Of a DNA stretch of 31,408 nucleotides, positions 1 to 6,777 are shown one piece after another; positions within the stretch are counted from its first letter, which is position 1, and every line of letters begins with the position of its first letter. The DNA is from CALARM01 sp964431735 (GTDB lineage: Bacteria; Vulcanimicrobiota; SpSt-956; JAKJGF01), in the NCBI GenBank assembly GCA_964431735.1, contig CAYSLJ010000084.1, positions 1 through 31,408 of the forward strand. Reading direction: 5' to 3'. Below the pieces are notes generated by a model that saw only the letters and a program-made list of their open reading frames with translations, was not told the origin of the DNA and searched no databases. The translations under genes were made by a program, and so were the position numbers.

Positions 1-148
1 GTATTAAAAGAGAGTTATAAATTATATAGACGCAAAATATTAACAGTCTGCAAAATCAGTTTACCACGTAACAGGATCATATCTTTTCCGGAAGAGTCCG
101 GTCAGGGACAGGTTTTAGAAATGGGTATGAACTTATCTGGAGCGGTAC
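1..148 (+). repeat. Dispersed repeat R1, copy 1 (cut by window edge)
   Basis: This stretch is the reverse complement, with few changes, of 10036-10182, and it matches 31311-31408 as well. Shared landmarks are the interrupted palindrome CCGGA-CTCT-TCCGG (here on the opposite strand near 98-112), AGGGACAGG, and CTGGAGCGGTA at the outer end. It begins at base 1, so the true left end lies outside the window. It ends about 30 bp before the histidine kinase start, so any promoter of that gene lies in or next to the repeat. Confidence 0.9.
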
Positions 149-177
149 TTAGATACAAATAATATTCAGGAGTAATA

Positions 178-1755
178 ATGAAAAAATATGAAGAAAAAAC
201 AAAAGAAGAACTGGTAGAAGAATTAAATAATCTAGGAAAAGAGATAAAAAAACTTGATTTTTTCAAACAGTCCGAACATAGATACAGAATGATAGTTGAA
301 AATATTTTTGATGTTGCCTATGTTTACAGACCGGACGGTATAATTACTTTTGTTACATCCAATGTATTTTCCCTCACAGGGTATGTTCCTGAAGAGATTA
401 TGGGCCATCATATAACCGAGTTTATTTATCCTGATGATATAGAAAATGTTCTCTCTGACTTTCATGAAGCTCAGTTTTCAGGAAAAATCTCTCCTACCTG
501 TTGTCGTCTCCTGACAAAAGGAGGAGATATTATCTATATAGAGGAAATAGCAAGACCTTTACTCGATATCAGGGGAAACGTCTCTCAATTTATCGGTATT
601 ATTCGTAATATTACAGATCGTAAGCTGGCAGAGGAAGCATTGAAGAAGAGTGAAAAGTTATTCAGAAGTTATTTTGAACTACCTCTGACAGGTATTGCTA
701 TTATTTCACCCGATAAAAAGTGGATTGCCATAAATGATAAACTCTGCCATATTCTCGGATACACAAGAGATGAACTTTTAATGCTGACCTGGCCTGACAT
801 TACAGTACAGGATGATCTTATCCGAGAAATGGCTGATTATGAAAAAATGATTTCAGGAGAATTAAAAATCAATAATCTGGAAAAGAGATATATAAAAAAA
901 GACGGAACTATTATTTATGCAAAATTAAGTTCTACATGTGTAAGAAAATCTGATGATTCTGTCGATTATATTGTTGCATTAATAGAAGATATTACAGGAC
1001 GTAAAATGATAGAGGAGGAACTTATTAAACATAGGACAAATCTTGAAGAACGTGTCATAGAAAGAACAGAGGAATTAAACCTTATAAATAAGAGACTTCA
1101 AAAGGAAATTGAAGAAAGGAAAATAGCAGAGGAAAAACTGAAATCTTCCCTTAAGGAAAAGGAAATACTCCTTAAAGAAATACATCACAGGGTGAAAAAT
1201 AATCTTCAGATTATTTCAAGTCTCCTCTATATTCAGAGTGATTCTATTCACGATGAAATTGCTCTTACTAAATTTAAAGAGAGTCAGAGTCAGATAAGAT
1301 CTATAGCGCTGGTTCATGAAAAACTATATCAGTCTACTGATCTGTCCAGAATTGATTTTTCAGCATATATTAAACGTCTTTCATCATATTTGTTCTATAC
1401 ATATAATATAGATAACAGGCTGATAAAATTAAGAATTCAGGCCCCTAATGTATATCTCACTGTTGATAAAGCAATACCATGTGCTCTTATTATAAATGAA
1501 TTGATTACAAATTCACTTAAACATGCCTTTATGAATGGAAATAGAGGTATAATATCTATTAAATTATATGTAAAAGATAGCAAATATGTATTGCAGTTCT
1601 ATGATAATGGCACAGGTCTGTCTGAGGGTTTTGATATTCACAATATAAATACGATAGGTCTTGATCTTATAATCAATCTCGTAGAGCAGATTGATGGTTT
1701 TTTAGAACTGGATAAACATAAAGGAACATTATTTAAAATTACGTTCCCTCTGTGA
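178..1755 (+). CDS. PAS-PAS sensor histidine kinase, HisKA_2 type
   Basis: A 525-residue cytoplasmic sensor kinase with no signal peptide or membrane segment. The order is a short coiled N-terminus, PAS/PAC 1 (about 33-150), PAS/PAC 2 (about 158-280), a coiled coil (about 281-335), a HisKA_2 dimerisation box with EIHHRVKNNLQ (phospho-acceptor H336 or H337), then a HATPase domain. The ATPase part shows an N-box (NELITNSLKHAF), DNGTG near 489 and a C-terminal GLDLI box. The start is the ATG at 178, preceded by AGGAG with 5-nt spacing. HisKA_2 kinases often lack a dedicated transmitter partner next door, and no response regulator is encoded nearby, so this is an orphan. The signal sensed by the PAS domains cannot be told from sequence; redox, ligand or gas sensing are all possible. 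Confidence 0.93.
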   Translation: MKKYEEKTKEELVEELNNLGKEIKKLDFFKQSEHRYRMIVENIFDVAYVYRPDGIITFVTSNVFSLTGYVPEEIMGHHITEFIYPDDIENVLSDFHEAQFSGKISPTCCRLLTKGGDIIYIEEIARPLLDIRGNVSQFIGIIRNITDRKLAEEALKKSEKLFRSYFELPLTGIAIISPDKKWIAINDKLCHILGYTRDELLMLTWPDITVQDDLIREMADYEKMISGELKINNLEKRYIKKDGTIIYAKLSSTCVRKSDDSVDYIVALIEDITGRKMIEEELIKHRTNLEERVIERTEELNLINKRLQKEIEERKIAEEKLKSSLKEKEILLKEIHHRVKNNLQIISSLLYIQSDSIHDEIALTKFKESQSQIRSIALVHEKLYQSTDLSRIDFSAYIKRLSSYLFYTYNIDNRLIKLRIQAPNVYLTVDKAIPCALIINELITNSLKHAFMNGNRGIISIKLYVKDSKYVLQFYDNGTGLSEGFDIHNINTIGLDLIINLVEQIDGFLELDKHKGTLFKITFPL

Positions 1756-1770
1756 AAAAAAACAATCAAT

Positions 1771-1799
1771 TTGCAATAATAATAAAAACCTTGTATAAT
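1771..1799 (+). promoter_or_regulatory. Sigma-70-type promoter for the NYN/Hfq-like unit
   Basis: TTGCAA at 1771-1776 and a perfect TATAAT at 1794-1799 are separated by exactly 17 nt. Transcription would start near 1806, just after the histidine kinase stop, giving a leader of about 260 nt before the chosen start of the NYN gene at 2065. That leader contains the nested stem structure at 1837-1918. Confidence 0.75.
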
Positions 1800-1836
1800 A
1801 TATAACCGAAATTACAGGTTTATAATTTTACGGCGT

Positions 1837-1918
1837 TGTACAAAATCTATCAGGCAGTTGCCTCTGTTTATCAGGGTAAATATGCGAATATCGTAAACAG
1901 CTTCCTGATAATTGTACA
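1837..1918 (+). ncRNA. Candidate structured 5' leader RNA
   Basis: Three perfect 7-bp stems nest inside each other: TGTACAA (1837-1843) with TTGTACA (1912-1918), TATCAGG (1848-1854) with CCTGATA (1904-1910), and CTGTTTA (1864-1870) with TAAACAG (1894-1900). The inner loop can fold as ATAT-GCGA-ATAT. A second TATCAGG at 1869-1875 could compete for CCTGATA, giving an alternative fold. The element lies downstream of a good promoter and upstream of the NYN gene, so a cis-regulatory leader is the favoured reading. A palindromic mobile repeat is the main alternative. It matches no riboswitch class that I recognise. Confidence 0.6.
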
Positions 1919-1925
1919 TATATCA

Positions 1926-1947
1926 AAAGACTCAGACTGGAGTCTTT
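1926..1947 (+). other. Second leader hairpin
   Basis: AAAGACTC (1926-1933) pairs perfectly with GAGTCTTT (1940-1947) around a 6-nt loop, 8 nt after the nested structure ends. The following bases (GAGTAATATTTACTC) are not a clean U-run, so this is not a convincing terminator. It probably belongs to the same folded leader. Confidence 0.55.
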
Positions 1948-2064
1948 GAGTAATATTTACTCTAAAAGCCCATGCTCTATAGTAAAGCAATAGCAGATCG
2001 ATTGTCGGTGTGGGAACAGTCACATGATAACATATTGGTTAATTATATTAATGGGGGGGCTCAT

Positions 2065-3462
2065 ATGGCAGAGGACGAGAAATATCAGAAACTTTTAAAG
2101 TATCTTACTCCTAGAAGTCTTTGCTGGATAATACATGATTTATTAACTCAGAGAGAATTACAGGTAATTTTAAATAAATCCGGTATTAAATATGGTGGTA
2201 GAGAATTTAGCTCTATACCTTCCAGTGTTGTAGTGGAAGATCTTGCACAGCTTTTCTTTAAAAAATCCGATTTTGGTAATTTTATGACCAGGACTTTTTT
2301 AAAGAAGAGATTAAAAGAGAAAAGTAAATTGACAAAACTGGATCTTCCTGCTATTAAGGACTATACAGGTGATTGTAAGAATATTTTCAATCAGAACAGA
2401 GTCGGAAAAGTTCTGTGGGTTATTCTGACAGATGAAAGACCTGATGTTAATGATTACGGTCTTGAGTTTATTCAGCACGTTGAAAATATAATAAGATCTA
2501 TGGAGAAAAAAGAAGTAAGAAAAGTGAAAAAAGTTTCCAGACCCAAACAGGAAGCAGTGAAACCCAAAGATGATACCCTTTACAGGGAACAGATTAAAAA
2601 GCTGGAAGAAAAGCTTAAAAGTCAGGATAATACACTTAACCAGCTTTCAGATGTTAATAAAAAACTCAGAAAGGATACGACAAATCTTAATCAGAGAATT
2701 GAGTTGTTGCAGAAAGAAAAACAGAAAATTTTTGAAGAACTTGAAGATGCCAAGAAAGCTCTTTTTGATCAGGAAATGCTTTTTAAAGATAAAAAAAGAC
2801 TTGAAAAGGAAAGTAAAGAACTCAGAGAGACTCTCAATAATCAACATGATATATACAGTTCTTTAATTCTGCTTCAGAGAAAAAATTTACAGCTCAGAGG
2901 GGATCTTATCAGGGCGGAAATAAAATATAAAAAAGCCCAGAGACGACTTGTTCCTGAAAGTCATGAAGAAATTCAGACTGCTACAGACAATCCAAGAGTC
3001 GGTGTTTTCGTAGATGTTCAGAATATATATTACGGTGCCAAGATTGGCTATCAGGCAAAATTGAATTTTGAGACTCTTTTAAATCTTGTTACTAAAGACA
3101 GAGAAATAGTAACAGCCATAGCTTATATAGTGCAGACTCCGGAAATAAACCAGGATGAATTTATAAAAACGCTGGATAGAGTCGGTTATACGGTAAAGTC
3201 AAAAGATTTAAGACGGAGAGCCGATGGCTCTGCTAAAGGAGACTGGGATCTTGGTATTGCTATGGATATAATATCTTTACAGGACAGACTCGATGTTGTT
3301 GTTCTTGTAAGCGGAGACGGTGATTTTACCGAGCTTATAAAGGTTCTTAAGAGAAGTAACATAACTGTGGAAGTAGCAGCTTTCCAGCATAATACATCGA
3401 GAGATTTAATAGAGATTGCAGATACTTTTTATCCGATGGAAGAAGATATGATAATTGTATAA
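2065..3462 (+). CDS. NYN-domain (LabA/DUF88-like) putative ribonuclease with coiled coil
   Basis: A 465-residue protein. The N-terminal roughly 150 residues form a domain I do not recognise. Residues about 170-295 are a strongly charged coiled coil, and the last roughly 155 residues are a NYN domain (PIN-like nuclease fold). The NYN acidic residues are visible: D317 in FVDVQN, the Asp of KGDWDLGIAMD, and SGDGDF. NYN proteins of this kind are predicted Mg-dependent RNases. An upstream ATG in frame at 1972 adds 31 residues but has no ribosome site. The ATG at 2065 follows GGGGGGG (2053-2059) at good spacing and is preferred. It is co-directional with the Sm-like gene 75 bp downstream and sits behind a promoter and structured leader, so a shared role in RNA turnover is inferred. 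Confidence 0.85.
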   Translation: MAEDEKYQKLLKYLTPRSLCWIIHDLLTQRELQVILNKSGIKYGGREFSSIPSSVVVEDLAQLFFKKSDFGNFMTRTFLKKRLKEKSKLTKLDLPAIKDYTGDCKNIFNQNRVGKVLWVILTDERPDVNDYGLEFIQHVENIIRSMEKKEVRKVKKVSRPKQEAVKPKDDTLYREQIKKLEEKLKSQDNTLNQLSDVNKKLRKDTTNLNQRIELLQKEKQKIFEELEDAKKALFDQEMLFKDKKRLEKESKELRETLNNQHDIYSSLILLQRKNLQLRGDLIRAEIKYKKAQRRLVPESHEEIQTATDNPRVGVFVDVQNIYYGAKIGYQAKLNFETLLNLVTKDREIVTAIAYIVQTPEINQDEFIKTLDRVGYTVKSKDLRRRADGSAKGDWDLGIAMDIISLQDRLDVVVLVSGDGDFTELIKVLKRSNITVEVAAFQHNTSRDLIEIADTFYPMEEDMIIV

Positions 3463-3537
3463 AGAACAGGGGGGGGATGTTCCGGAATTATTTTTTTGTG
3501 TAAGATACACAAATTTATTGAAATTTCCGGGATTTTT

Positions 3538-3777
3538 ATGGAAGATTTTAACTATGAAGATTTTTCCTGGGATATGGTAAAATCTGAAAACAAAGCTCTG
3601 GCCGGATATATTGCAGATAAGATTCCTGTGGAATTTACTTTCCTGGACGGAGAAATATTGATTGGAACAATAAAATGGTTTGATGAGATGAGTCTTGGTA
3701 TTTCAAATGACAATGACGAAGAAATTTATATTGATAAACGTTATCTGAAATGGTTTAAACCTCTGATTAAATCGTAG
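3538..3777 (+). CDS. Small Sm/Hfq-like RNA-binding protein candidate
   Basis: A 79-residue acidic protein. Residues about 28-55 resemble the Sm1 motif of Hfq-type proteins (IPVEFTFLDGE, then GTIKWFDEMSLGI; compare Hfq's pattern of V-hydrophobic-NG-x-x-x-G-x-I-x-x-FD). Residues about 62-75 (IYIDKRYLKWFKPL) sit where Sm2 with its conserved lysine would be. The length fits Hfq (70-100 residues), but the canonical YKHAI box is not intact, so this is a divergent family member at best. The ATG at 3538 is preceded by a weak CCGGGA. The reading frame extends upstream to a TTG at 3496 without a plausible ribosome site. It follows the NYN gene and ends 7 bp before a strong hairpin, so the pair is probably one transcript. 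Confidence 0.7.
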   Translation: MEDFNYEDFSWDMVKSENKALAGYIADKIPVEFTFLDGEILIGTIKWFDEMSLGISNDNDEEIYIDKRYLKWFKPLIKS

Positions 3778-3784
3778 GGTATGA

Positions 3785-3827
3785 CCGGTAATGAGTTTTT
3801 CGACTGTGTCTTAAAATTCATTACCGG
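3785..3827 (+). terminator. Strong hairpin after the Hfq-like gene
   Basis: CCGGTAATGA (3785-3794) pairs perfectly with TCATTACCGG (3818-3827). The helix can extend inward through GTTTT/AAAAT to about 15 bp around a 13-nt loop. It starts 7 bp after the stop codon. No clean U-run follows, so intrinsic termination is uncertain. CTCATTA at 3834-3840 can also pair with TAATGAG at 3789-3795. It may serve as an mRNA 3'-end stabiliser or weak terminator. Confidence 0.55.
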
Positions 3828-3840
3828 CCAGGACTCATTA

Positions 3841-3935
3841 TTTTAAGAGCATAGGAATTTTCATTTTTTATGTTGTAAAATAAAGCTTTAGATAAAATTT
3901 TATCCAGAGATTTATCTAAATAATTTATCAACTGT
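3841..3935 (+). repeat. Dispersed repeat R4, copy a
   Basis: It shares the pattern TTTTAAGAG-ATAGGAATTTTCATTTTT-ATG-GTAAAATAAAG with 24026-24104 and 30083-30173. This copy runs into the 3' end and stop codon of the glycosyltransferase gene on the other strand (stop at 3912). Confidence 0.75.
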
Positions 3936-5060
3936 ATCCAGTAATTTTTCTCCTGCTCTGTGCCAGGTAAAGATTTCTCTGGCTTTAATAGAGGCTTTTA
4001 TTCCGATTTTTTTCATCAGTTCAGGATTTTCTGACAGTCTTAATATGGCACGGGCCAGTGTTTCTCTGTCTGCTGTGTTACAGAGTATTCCCTCTGTGTT
4101 ATGGTCTATAATTTCCCTCACACATGGTATATCGGAAGCTATTACTGGTCTTCCGCAGGACATATATTCCAGAATTTTTAAGGGACAGCAGCCCTGTATT
4201 AAATTTCTATCCGAATATTCCAGAGGAGAAACACCTATATGGGATTCCGATATGATAGAAGCAACTCTTTCTTCTTCTGCCGGTTCGAGGAATTTTATAT
4301 GTTCTGTGAGGTTTAATCGACAGGCATAATCTGTAAGAAGTTTTTCAAATTTTTTCTTTCTGTCAGACAGAATGTTTAATATAAAACATATCCTCTGTTC
4401 TTTTATTATATAAAGAGCATCGAGTAAAGAAAATATACCCTGCCAGGGGGTAAGAGTGCCTACATAAATTATTTTCAGCGGTAAAGCAGGCATGGGGCAT
4501 ACGTTAAATATATTTGTATTTACGCCGTTCGGAATAATTCTTACTTTATCTTCTATTATTCCGAGAGATATAATGTAATCTTTTATTACCCCGGAAGGAC
4601 ATATAATAAAATCTGCCTCTTTAAGGCAGATTATTTCATTAAGACGGATTTTCTTCAGTATCTCTTTATTTTTCAACCATGGATAGTGGTAGGGAAGTTC
4701 TATAGACGGAAAACCGTTTGCTTCATATAGAGTCTTATATGATCTATTTTGTTTGTTCACAATAGAAATACCGTCCCATATAGAACGAAAATGAACTAAA
4801 TCATAATTTCCCTCCAGTTCTTTTTCCACTGCTCTGGAAAAAACAATGGTTCTCTTTAAAAAATTATCTTCCTCTATCTTTACTCTTTTTATTTCTGCTC
4901 CCATATAAATATCTTGTTCTTTTTGATCTTTACCGGCAGGTGTAAATAGAGTAACATTATAACCCTGTCCTGTCAGGGTTTTTGTAAAATATGAAATATG
5001 GACACCTGCCCCTTTGGGAGCAGGAACTGTGTCAAAAGATGTATAGAGAATTTTTGGCAT
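3912..5060 (-). CDS. GT4-family glycosyltransferase (GT-B fold)
   Basis: A 382-residue protein with the N-terminal signature of GT4 enzymes (PAPKGAGVHISYFTKTL, the donor/acceptor cleft glycine loop). The C-terminal half contains GTLTPWQGI and an EX7E-like region (EYMSCGRPVIASD, then EGILC), which binds the nucleotide-sugar. There is no signal peptide or membrane segment. GT4 enzymes move sugars from nucleotide-sugars to lipid, polysaccharide or small-molecule acceptors; substrate cannot be assigned. The start lies 12 bp after the aminopeptidase stop on the same strand with no strong ribosome site of its own, so translation is probably coupled. Its functional link to a peptidase is unclear. 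Confidence 0.9.
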   Translation of the reverse strand: MPKILYTSFDTVPAPKGAGVHISYFTKTLTGQGYNVTLFTPAGKDQKEQDIYMGAEIKRVKIEEDNFLKRTIVFSRAVEKELEGNYDLVHFRSIWDGISIVNKQNRSYKTLYEANGFPSIELPYHYPWLKNKEILKKIRLNEIICLKEADFIICPSGVIKDYIISLGIIEDKVRIIPNGVNTNIFNVCPMPALPLKIIYVGTLTPWQGIFSLLDALYIIKEQRICFILNILSDRKKKFEKLLTDYACRLNLTEHIKFLEPAEEERVASIISESHIGVSPLEYSDRNLIQGCCPLKILEYMSCGRPVIASDIPCVREIIDHNTEGILCNTADRETLARAILRLSENPELMKKIGIKASIKAREIFTWHRAGEKLLDTVDKLFR

Positions 5061-5072
5061 AATTTTTACATG

Positions 5073-6404
5073 TTAAATCATAGGGAACCACCTGGGTAAT
5101 TTAACAGGTTCCATTTTAAAAAGTTCCTTATCTTCTTCAGTAACATATGTTCCCGGAACCATTAATTCAAAGGCATGTTCGCCGAACCATTCATCACACA
5201 TAATAAAATACCCCTTTTTCCCGTGTTCATTACCCCAGCTGTTTTCTATTTTCCATTTTGTCGGTTTGTTATTAACAAGATCTACCCCTGAAAGAACCAT
5301 CATATGATTCATAAAAGACTGACAATAATCGATTCTCATGCCTTTATCAAGGTGGAATTTTTTCTGAAAGACGAGATTATAATCATAGAGATCAGAACAC
5401 AGAAGCCCTTCTTTTGTATTGCTTTCCTGAAGAACATCACAGCCGAACATGGACGCTTTATTTTCTTTAAGCATTTTTATTGCATAGTTTCTCAATTTTT
5501 TAAAGGGAAGATTGAGAGCTTTTAATTCTTTACCGCCTGTCATATATGCTGCATGTTCTATCATATAGGTCTTATTAAAAGGGGTTTTTTCCGAAGGACA
5601 ACTCCAGAGTATATAAACATCATCCACATCAAGAGGCAGATATTTTTTTGCAAATTCCACAGGAGTTATACCTCTTTCTCTATGAAAATTTTTATCGCTG
5701 TCTCTGTAGGCCCAGTCGAATTTTTCAGGAGGCACTCCGAGGAAGATCGATAGTATTCTATAGAAATCATCTAAAAATTCCATTTTTTTCTTTCTTATCT
5801 GTTCGGTATTTTTACCGTCTTCATGCATTTTTCTTATGATTGCAGTACATTCTCTTAATTTACTGTAAAGCATAGAATTCAGAAATTTGGAATTTTCCAG
5901 ATTGAAGGTATTGGGCATGACCGATTTTGGTATGAGTCCGTATTTTTTCACCAGGTTTGCAATCATATGCCATTCACCGTCATCAGGAACAGGATTTTTA
6001 AGGAGGAAATTCATAAGCCTGTCATCAAGGTCTCTGTCGAGAAATTCAATCATAAGTTCAAGAAAATAATTTGCCTTTTCGATTTTATCCCAGAATACAA
6101 GATGGTTTGCAGAAAATTCAAAATCTTTTATTTTGAAGGTTTCCTTCGTCATTGTTCGAAACCAGTTAAGTCCTGCAAAAAGCCAGCATGTGTTTGCCTG
6201 TTTCTGAGCAGTGACTTCCGATTGTTCAATTTCATGGGAAAAACAGAAATTTACATTATTTAGTATGTGTCTGTTTATTGTTATATCCTGAATATTTCCC
6301 CTTGTAACGGCGTTCATGAGCACTTTATTCGAAGTGTCCGACGTGAAATTTTTCTGAAATTTTTCTATGTGTTTTCTTTCTAGCAGATGGTTTTTTTCTG
6401 TCAT
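5073..6404 (-). CDS. pepC: Aminopeptidase C / bleomycin hydrolase (peptidase C1B)
   Basis: A 443-residue papain-fold cysteine aminopeptidase, the normal length for the PepC/bleomycin hydrolase family. The catalytic set is complete: oxyanion Gln67 and nucleophile Cys73 in AQKQANTCWLFAG, His367 in FMNHMMVLSG, and Asn388 in IENSWG. No signal peptide is present, as expected for this cytoplasmic, usually hexameric, self-compartmentalised enzyme that trims peptide N-termini. The ATG at 6404 has a GAGGAG ribosome site about 10 nt upstream. It is the first gene of a two-gene unit with the glycosyltransferase. It joins pyroglutamyl peptidase elsewhere in the window in a peptide-recycling theme. Confidence 0.95.
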   Translation of the reverse strand: MTEKNHLLERKHIEKFQKNFTSDTSNKVLMNAVTRGNIQDITINRHILNNVNFCFSHEIEQSEVTAQKQANTCWLFAGLNWFRTMTKETFKIKDFEFSANHLVFWDKIEKANYFLELMIEFLDRDLDDRLMNFLLKNPVPDDGEWHMIANLVKKYGLIPKSVMPNTFNLENSKFLNSMLYSKLRECTAIIRKMHEDGKNTEQIRKKKMEFLDDFYRILSIFLGVPPEKFDWAYRDSDKNFHRERGITPVEFAKKYLPLDVDDVYILWSCPSEKTPFNKTYMIEHAAYMTGGKELKALNLPFKKLRNYAIKMLKENKASMFGCDVLQESNTKEGLLCSDLYDYNLVFQKKFHLDKGMRIDYCQSFMNHMMVLSGVDLVNNKPTKWKIENSWGNEHGKKGYFIMCDEWFGEHAFELMVPGTYVTEEDKELFKMEPVKLPRWFPMI

Positions 6405-6777
6405 AATAAATTACTCCTCAATATATTAAGATTATTTTGAATATATATTATAACAGCAATTTATTCTTTTTTTCAATCTTTTTGTACAGTTCGTCAGCTC
6501 CGAAGAGTAAGTTTTTTTAAACGCATATAAATTTATATTAAATTCCACATAAAAAAAATAAATTCCTTCCAGATTTTTTTGAAATTTAATCTTTGTAAGA
6601 AAGTACCTATGGAATAGGATTTATTAAAAAATCTAATATCGAAACAGATTTGACCATATTCTTATATGAATCCTGCAGATTGCTTTGACAAAATAAAAGT
6701 TTTTAGAAGGAGAAATCATGTTTACTTAGAATTATCTATATCGCGGGGGTGTGATAGTTGGTAAAGGAGATATTCAT
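6405..6777. other. Divergent intergenic region
   Basis: This AT-rich 373-bp spacer lies between the minus-strand pepC and the plus-strand kinase-TPR gene. No repeat module of the types found elsewhere is visible. TTGACA at 6685-6690 looks like a -35 box, but no -10 hexamer stands at 16-18 nt. It contains a minimal ORF with an excellent ribosome site (see 6705-6729). Confidence 0.6.
6705..6729 (+). promoter_or_regulatory. Strong ribosome site with a 3-codon ORF
   Basis: AGAAGGAGA (6705-6713) is followed at ideal spacing by ATG TTT ACT TAG (6718-6729). The real gene start is 49 bp further on. It could be a minimal upstream ORF acting on ribosome loading, or the relic of a former start. Confidence 0.4.

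Noticed and set aside
1972..2064. Upstream in-frame ATG as the start of the NYN gene
   Set aside because: No ribosome site precedes it, whereas ATG 2065 has a G7 tract at proper spacing.
6685..6713. TTGACA as a -35 promoter element
   Set aside because: No -10 hexamer occurs at 16-18 nt; the region where it should be is the AGAAGGAGA ribosome site.
6751..6777. GTG as start of the zinc-ribbon kinase
   Set aside because: ATG 6778 has AAAGGAGA at ideal spacing and begins directly before the zinc ribbon.
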